Assembly: GCA_018466975.1 (NCBI GenBank)
Contig: CM031553.1
Location: forward strand, 1,488,001-1,552,000
Direction: 5' to 3'
Length of the DNA stretch: 64,000 nucleotides
DNA from: Sparassis latifolia
Lineage: Eukaryota; Basidiomycota; Agaricomycetes; Polyporales; Sparassidaceae
Shown here: piece by piece, positions 57,892 through 64,000 of the stretch
Layout: each line of letters opens with the position of its first letter
Position numbering within the stretch: the first letter of the stretch is position 1
The notes under the pieces: generated by a model
What the model was told of the DNA's origin: nothing
The model's input: the letters and a program-made list of their open reading frames with translations, nothing else
Database searches by the model: none
Program-made: the position numbers and the translations under genes

Positions 57892-60241
57892 TCATGCCTC
57901 ATTCTCCAAAACTTCCTTTTCGTACTTCTTCTTCATAACACTCACTGTCAGTGAAGGTCGCAAGTCAGCATGAGTTCAAAATGCTATAGTAAAGAAAAAC
58001 GAACCGTCGCGAGAGATCTGGCCCGATGACAACCAGCCTTCGGGAAACGCAGCAACAATCTGCATTTTCACTGAGCGGTCATGACGCAACGATCGACTGG
58101 ACATCGCCTCACCTTTTGGTACAACGTCTTCCGCACACCCTGATCGCTCACCACTTGGTTGTTGCCTTCCAGGTTGCTGCAAGTGACACCACTGAGTACA
58201 TGCCGGAGGACAAGAACAGTAACTGCTCACTTCTTCTCATTCTCGATCCTACAACACTCATTACTGAGGCAGACGAGCTGCCATATAAGGGCCTTCATCG
58301 TGTCCGTAAGCCGATACCTCTTCGCAGGCGGATGGGGCTCCCTATCCTTCCCCTTTCCGGTCCCGGCATGCTCCTCGTGCTCACCGTTCTCATGGTCTGC
58401 ATCCTCGACAGATGGACGTTGCGCCAGGGCCGATCCCGGAATCTTGGGAGTGGGCTGGCTATCCGACGCCGCAGGCGTGCCCTCGACCGAGTGCCCACCC
58501 GCCTCCGCTTCGGCTTTAGCGCGCTCTTGCCGCTTTTCTGGAGACGAAGTCAACATGCCATTATACTAAACCGTAGCTAACGTACTTACCCCATGAAAGA
58601 ACACTCCTGTCGTATTCCTCCTTCGCCTTCGGGAATCCCTCGTCTGCAAGGGCCTTCAGCTCCTGCAAGAGCACATTCTGGCGCTCGATGAGAAGGTTCG
58701 TGTGTTCTCTCCACACGGTTCGTTTGATTAGTTTCTACGCGGTATATGTAACTCATTAATGCCGTGGCTCTTGCGCAAGTTAAATACACTTACGGTCATA
58801 GTGAACTTGTTGTATGGGAAGAGCCGCGGCATGAGGTTGAAGAAGTTATCGTCGTACTCGCCGAGGATGATCGCCTGGAGCGCGACCTGCGCCAATAACG
58901 GCTTGAGACTTGGTGGGAACTTGCCTTTGACTTCCCAAGTCTCTGCGTGAAGGAGTGCAGATCAGTATATCGCGTGCGCACGCACGAAGGTGGGCATACC
59001 CTTCGCAATTGCCTCCCTGAGCTGGTCCAGAGCCTTCTCGAGCTCAGGATGGAACGGTTGCTGCCCATGGATCGTCAAATCGCGCCGCGCAACACAGAAA
59101 CAATACTCACAATTTCCACCGTCTTCCGTTTCTTCTTGGAACCGCCCTCGGCATGGTCAGCGCCGCTCAGACTTGTCAGAATAGTCTCGGAAGCGCTCGA
59201 CTTCCGCTTCAAACCTTGGGTGTGGTGTTCGTCCTCCGCGTCAGAGTAGAGTGCGATGGGCGAGTCGCGCGTGCCGTCCTCCTTCTTGGCCTTCTTTGCA
59301 GACGGGGAAGGAGGTCTCAGCGTCGACGGTCCCGCCAGCGGTCCGACGAGTGAGGGAGGGAGAGACGCGGAGGAGAGCGCCGCGGAGACGGAGGCAGAGG
59401 GTGCCATGATGTTCGGTTTCTTAGATTTCGGCTTCTTCGGTGTCCTGGGCAACAGTTTCGTCCACAGAGAGTGAGTAATTAGGTGACCGAGGACTCACTT
59501 ATTCACGAGGGCTACCTGTCCACTGGAAACGTAGAAGCCCTTCTGCTTCGTCTGTGCGAAGTAGGTGCGCTCATCCTGGGCGAGTTCCGAATCGTCGATG
59601 AAGGGATCATTGGTGTCGTAATACTCCTGGCCGAGGTTCTTCTGCGCGAGTCTGAGTACGCAATGGCAGTGGAAGAGAGAGGTGCGCACCTTCTTGCGTT
59701 TCTTCTTATCGTTCTTGCCGTCGCCCTCGTCGTCGCCTTCGCTGTGGCTGTCGTCGCTGATGTCCCTCTTCGGTGCGGGCACGGGGGTAGGCGGGCGTTG
59801 GCCAGTGGTCTTGCTGAGGGACGAGATGTCGACCTCGTAGTCGTCTGGGCCGCCGAGCTTGATGTCGAGGCGAATAGTTTGAAGGGGAGGGCGTGCGGGA
59901 GGGGGCGGAGATGGGGACGGGGAACGGGCAAGGTTGGACTTGGAAGACTTGGGTTTAGCGCCCGCGGCACCTAGCGCGGACTTGCCCGCTGCGGGCGCGG
60001 TCGCTGTCGACAGCGGCTTCGACTTGGTCGATTTTGGAGCGCCGTCGACGTCGTCGGTGGTGATGAGGCCGTTGGATGGTTCGCCAGAAGGCTCGCTGCC
60101 GATGGTGAGTCGAGCGAGGCGGGAGGCGTCGTTGTCGGGGTCGATAGGAGACAGCGATTGATGAGGTGGCGAGTCGCGCGAACTTGACGCCGCCGCCTCT
60201 GAATTTTGGCGGGGGGGTAACATCTCGACGTCGGCGGACAT
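57892..60241 (-). CDS. HPC2: HPC2/ubinuclein-like HIR histone chaperone subunit
   Basis: Subunit of the HIR complex, which deposits histone H3-H4 outside S phase. ATG 60241 opens MSADVEMLPPRQNSE. A long Ser/Pro/Lys-rich region follows, with DIKLGGPDDYEVDISSL. The Hpc2-related domain is YYDTNDPFIDDSELAQDE with TYFAQTKQKGFYV (59495-59640). After a basic stretch comes the ubinuclein middle region: LEKALDQLREAIAKE, FPPSLKPLLAQVALQAI, FNLMPRLFPYNKFTM, then AKRYRLTDTMKALIWQLVCL near 58240-58300. The last exons give NQVVSDQGVRKTLYQK, AAFPEGWLSSGQISRD and KKKYEKEVLENEA. Introns phase correctly. The presence of both domains in order makes the identification strong. Confidence 0.88.
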
Positions 60242-61325
60242 GCTACGCTAGTTGTAGAGGAGTAAACGGGGCAGAAAACGAGATATTTGTCAAGAAAAAA
60301 GGCGGAAGTTACCAAAAAAAGGCAGGGAGAGAGGTGGGGAGGAGAGGCGTCGGGCCCACCTACTCCCGCTGTTTTACGAGCCATTTGCCTCTGATTTGGC
60401 CTGCAGGGAAAATCGGCGCGGCCCAGCTTAACTTTGGAACAATGTGATTGGCTCGGCATTTCCCAGATACGATGCGCCAAACTGCATCTTCCGACTCCCC
60501 CATCTTCCGAATCTTCAACTCAAAAAAATCGTTCAGACCTTTCTCCCTCAAAATTACACATAGGATATGTTGTTATAGGTCTTCCTGTGTCTGTCTATGA
60601 ACAATTTACCTGAGAGAACAGCACGTACACAATCCCCTGCAATTGACTCGGGCTTCGGAGCAAGCCCTTCCGGTAGTATCGCCTTGAACGAAATCTTGGT
60701 CTTAGACATTTCTCTAACTTACTTGCTCTTTTACTTCCGGTATCTCTTCTGCTCACAAAGCTGCGGAATTTACAAGCAGGCGCACCGGTGCGCGTTCATA
60801 ACTTCATGCTCTGCGTTAATTTCGAGGTGCGGTTTCATTGCTTCAGGTTTTTTCTATATTTAAATAATGAATCTTCGCTGCTGCATATACTGCTGAGCAG
60901 GTTATGGTTGAACCACCTACACGTCGAGAACGATGATGATCTTAGTACGAGACTCGAGACATTGATTGAGAGCCTGAATATGTGTGCATGATTCTTCTCT
61001 CCGTCTTGCAGCCATCACCTTTCTGCGTGCGGCCTGTGAGTCACTACCATTCCTTTCGACCTTGCTTGATCAGATGTACTTCATTTATCTTGAGTGCTGC
61101 TGGTCATACACTCAGACCACTGCTGTGAGGGACTCTCAGTAGTGTGTACAGTAGCCTGTACTACTACAACTGCTTGGACACAAGCTATGCTTCTCCATGG
61201 TCCGGCGTACGTGGTGCATTGACATTGCTACCCATGATTATATCCCAAAGACCGCCTCACGTTTGTTTCGTTAACGCCAGAAAACTCATTGGTAAGATAA
61301 GTCTATGCTAGCTATTTTGCACGCC
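60242..61325. other. intergenic
   Basis: 1.1 kb holding the HPC2 promoter (left) and the QCR2 3' UTR (right). Between them, ORFs below 90 codons show no homology I recognise. A short inverted repeat (gtacag/ctgtac) lies near 61150. Confidence 0.45.
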
Positions 61326-62812
61326 TCATAGCCCAAGCTCGTCCGCGTAAGGCAGAGACGCAGTGTTCCCAATCGCAACATACGTCGGTTTGCTCTTGAG
61401 CAACGAAGATGTGATCTGGAATCAAAGTTTAAGGATCGCTCACGAAGAGATCCGCACGAAAATCATACCTTCGAAACTGCCGACGCGTCAACCTTGTCCA
61501 GACCCGACAACGCGCCGTCGAGCGTTACCGGCGAGCCAGAGAAAGCCTAATGAACTTATTAGAACCGGTAAGACAAGTAACTTCGCGTCACGCACCGTCG
61601 AGCCGAGGGCAGAAATGAGACCATCACGCTTGTCGAACGCACTCGCTGCCTCAAACTTCGCCTTGCTAACAGCCTTCTTCAAATCCTCGCCCTTGAGGCT
61701 GCCCGCGGCCTTCAGCGCAGTAACGGCTGCCTGTCCAGCAGCCTTCACGCCCTCCGTCGTCTCGCCCTGGATGAGCAAACCGAACAAGGTCGCATCAGAG
61801 TACGGGAGTAGCACACTCTTCACCGACGTCCCCACGGGCGTGCCAGCAGCGATGGGCGAAAGGCCTTGTGACCATTTGATGGCGGGGGTTGGGTCGAGGT
61901 GCGCCGCGAGCACCGCCAGCTCGGGCGCAGACGCACCAGTGGTACCAAAGCCGACAAACACGGTTTCGGGCGCGCCATGGCCGTCAATGCGCGTCTCGCC
62001 GCCGAAGTACTTGCTCGGAGACGACACAGGCGTGGCGGCAGCGGATAGAGAGCCGAGGGACTGTTCGACGAGACCTTGCAGGGTCGCCGGATTAATGCCG
62101 GTGCCGAGAACAGCGATGTTGCCGGCACCGAAGACGGACGCGGCGTACGCCTTGACGTCGTCGATGGTGAGGTGACTGTTGGCGGAGGAGAACACGGACG
62201 AGCCGAGGCCGTTGCGGAACGCGAGCGCGTGCGCGAGCTCGAGTGCGTGCGTCGCAGGGTCTGAGAGCAGGGCGGTGGATTCTGCCTGGCACACGGGCGC
62301 GACGTACTCGCTGAATTCGTGGCGGGTGAACTTGGCGGAGGTCACGAAGGAGGAGAGCACGTCCACGAAGAACGGCCTATGCGACTTCAGCGCGAAATCA
62401 GCGCGTTCATATTCGACAACACTCACTCATCGCCCCTCAGGAACTCGGCAGTGACTGCCAGGTGCTCCCTTGTCAGACTTGTCGACAAGACACCACCATA
62501 GAGCTCAGCTTCACGGATGGTACCCAACGCGGAACGCTGGCCCGTACTCTGCTCATGACGCATTCAACTGTGATGCGCTTTCCACAAAAAATATTATTCG
62601 ATACGTACTTTGAAAGCAAAACCCTTCAGAGCATGAGCGACACCAGGCTTAGTCTCGAACCTGCTGCCCGCCTTAATGAGAAAAGTGACAGCGGATGTCG
62701 GCTCGCCGTTGTCTACCGCTGCAACCTTGACGCCAGCGGTGTCGACAACAGTCGCAAAATTTCGTGCAAGACGCGACGCACTACGCACGGCCGACGCTCT
62801 GGCGGCGAGCAT
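61326..62812 (-). CDS. QCR2: ubiquinol-cytochrome c reductase core protein 2
   Basis: Core subunit 2 of respiratory complex III in the mitochondrial inner membrane; an M16-type peptidase fold without activity. Start 62812 gives MLAARASAVRSASRLARNFATV, an Arg/Ser/Ala presequence with no acids. Then AVDNGEPTSAVTFLIKAGSRFET and GVAHALKGFAFK follow. After introns come GTIREAELYGG, RADFALKSHRPFFVDVLSSFV and LAHALAFRNGLGSSVF, then LTIDDVKAYAASVFGAGNIAV and KYFGGETRIDGHGAPETVFV. The last exons read AFSGSPVTLDGALSGLDKV and KSKPTYVAIGNTASLPYADELGL, a typical QCR2 end. No HXXEH zinc-binding motif is seen, as expected of core 2. Length is about 450 residues. Confidence 0.92.
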
Positions 62813-62983
62813 GGAGAATTCTGGGAGACGAGAGGAATAAAGCTGGAGGGAGTAGTGTAAATTCGGTGCGACAGCGAGGCGCTCCGGAATTGGCCGAAAC
62901 CGACAACGCCAAGAAAAAACTGTGTATTTCAAGAGCAAGGAACATCACATTTCAAACATATTGACGCAAATTCAGCCATCGTA

Positions 62984-63952
62984 CTACATCCTACGCGTTC
63001 TGCGCGCGTGCACAGTCTGATACGTGAAGATCATCCCGGGAACTGTATCCAGCTCGCGCAACGCCCCGTCAATCAGCACCTGAATATTCACCTCGGAAAT
63101 GCCGTAGTCGATCAACAGCATTCTCACCGACTCCGTATACGTCTTCAACGTGTCGGCGAACTTCCTGCCCACCTCTCGAAATACAGGGTCTGACGTCCAT
63201 TCCCCGATGGGAACGTCAAACTGCTGCACATGAAGTCGGTCAAATTTGCCCGACTGGCGGATCCAACCAGGGATCTGGGGGCCCGTGGGGTGCACACCTC
63301 CCCTCATCTGCAGAGCGCGTAGTACAGCATCGAAGAAATTACAGAGACCAGGTGCAGGAATCGCAGGATTCATGCGATTCACCGGCATGCGCCCCCACTC
63401 GCAGGCGACGAACAGTCCACCTGGACGGAGGACTCGTGCGACTTCCTGGAGAAGCCGAGGATAGTTCTCGACCTTGTGCCGTAGTTCAGATATATATCAT
63501 GCATCAAGTTGAACTACTCACTGCCATGGAGATGCTTCGACCATGAACAAAGTCAATGGTGCCGTCCTGGTACCGGAAGCGCTCGCCGAGATCTTGCATC
63601 TCAAACTGCACTCTAGGACCCGGGTAACGAGTTGCGATCGGAACTTCCAAGCAGCGAAGTCGTAAGTCTTCCCAATCACAGAAGAAGAGCCAAGATGAAC
63701 ACGTACCGATATCAATGCCATCAAATCTCACATGCGGAAACCTCTGTGCCATTTCCATGACCCTGTGGGGACAAATGAAGAGATGAGATGACCTGAATGA
63801 AGAATATGGTACCATTTTCCTGTCCCAGTGCCCAAATCCACCACATGACGCTCTTCTCCAGGTAAGGCCTGCAGAACCTCTTCGACGGGCCCTACGAAAT
63901 GTTCTCCGATCAGCCTATGGAGCAGTACATGCTGCTCATCATATCTCTGCAC
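62984..63952 (-). CDS. class I SAM-dependent methyltransferase, 5' end outside window
   Basis: Partial at its 5' end. The first visible exon, after an acceptor near 63948, reads RYDEQHVLLHRLIGEHF then motif I VVDLGTGTGKW. Next is EMAQRFPHVRFDGIDIG (motif II acidic end), then FEMQDLGERFRYQDGTIDFVHGR (motifs III-IV), an exon LLQEVARVLRPGGLFVACEWG, and a C-terminal part ending ARRTRRM at 62984. Such proteins occur widely in agaricomycetes near secondary-metabolite or redox genes; the substrate is unknown. The upstream exon(s), including the start codon, lie beyond 64000. Confidence 0.85.
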
Positions 63953-64000
63953 AACATGTTGACTCAGCTATATGCACACCACAGTAGCAGTAGAAGCTGC

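Overview
The window is nuclear DNA of a filamentous basidiomycete, most likely an agaricomycete close to the polypores. The evidence is intron-dense genes with GT-AG introns of mostly 45-70 nt, protein families typical of that group (several divergent F-box proteins, a FunK1-type kinase, a membrane-anchored GH79 glycosidase pair) and fungal orthologues of housekeeping genes. The species is inferred only to this level. I see no rRNA, tRNA, CRISPR array, prokaryotic gene or intact transposon.

Layout. At 0.2-8.5 kb an NST1-like stress protein (+) converges on a NEO1-type P4-ATPase (-). From 8.9 to 21 kb is an accessory block: F-box gene A, an intact GH79 gene (-), F-box gene B, a truncated FunK1-like kinase, and a second GH79 copy (+) broken by two frameshifting lesions. 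A gene-poor 4.1 kb follows, then a two-finger GATA factor (25.1-27.9 kb) with a 12-nt microexon in its second finger and C-terminal HPPML repeats. A coiled-coil gene of unknown family (30.7-32.2 kb) and F-box gene C (32.9-34.5 kb) come next.

From 36.7 to 48.6 kb lie a sugar transporter, a convergent phosphopantetheinyl-transferase-like gene with unusual active-site residues, a peroxisomal acyl-CoA oxidase, and a divergent pair of nuclear genes: a CHZ1-like histone chaperone (frameshifted in its tail) and the La protein LHP1. From 49.6 to 64 kb are a Ser-rich single-pass membrane protein, a tail-to-tail importin-13/Kap122-like karyopherin, F-box gene D (frameshifted at a TC repeat), a HPC2/ubinuclein histone-deposition subunit, the complex III core subunit QCR2, and the 3' part of a methyltransferase that runs off the window.

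The genes do not form one pathway. Chromatin and RNA genes (CHZ1, LHP1, HPC2, karyopherin) and carbon metabolism genes (transporter, acyl-CoA oxidase, QCR2) are interspersed with fast-evolving F-box, GH79 and FunK1 genes. I found no convincing new multi-gene system. The best leads are the GATA gene's microexon and repeat tail, the atypical PPTase, the decaying GH79 copy, three identical-length introns in NST1, and twin perfect palindromes near 41.2 kb. Exon boundaries were assigned by eye from GT/AG, phase and frame continuity, and have not been tested against transcripts.
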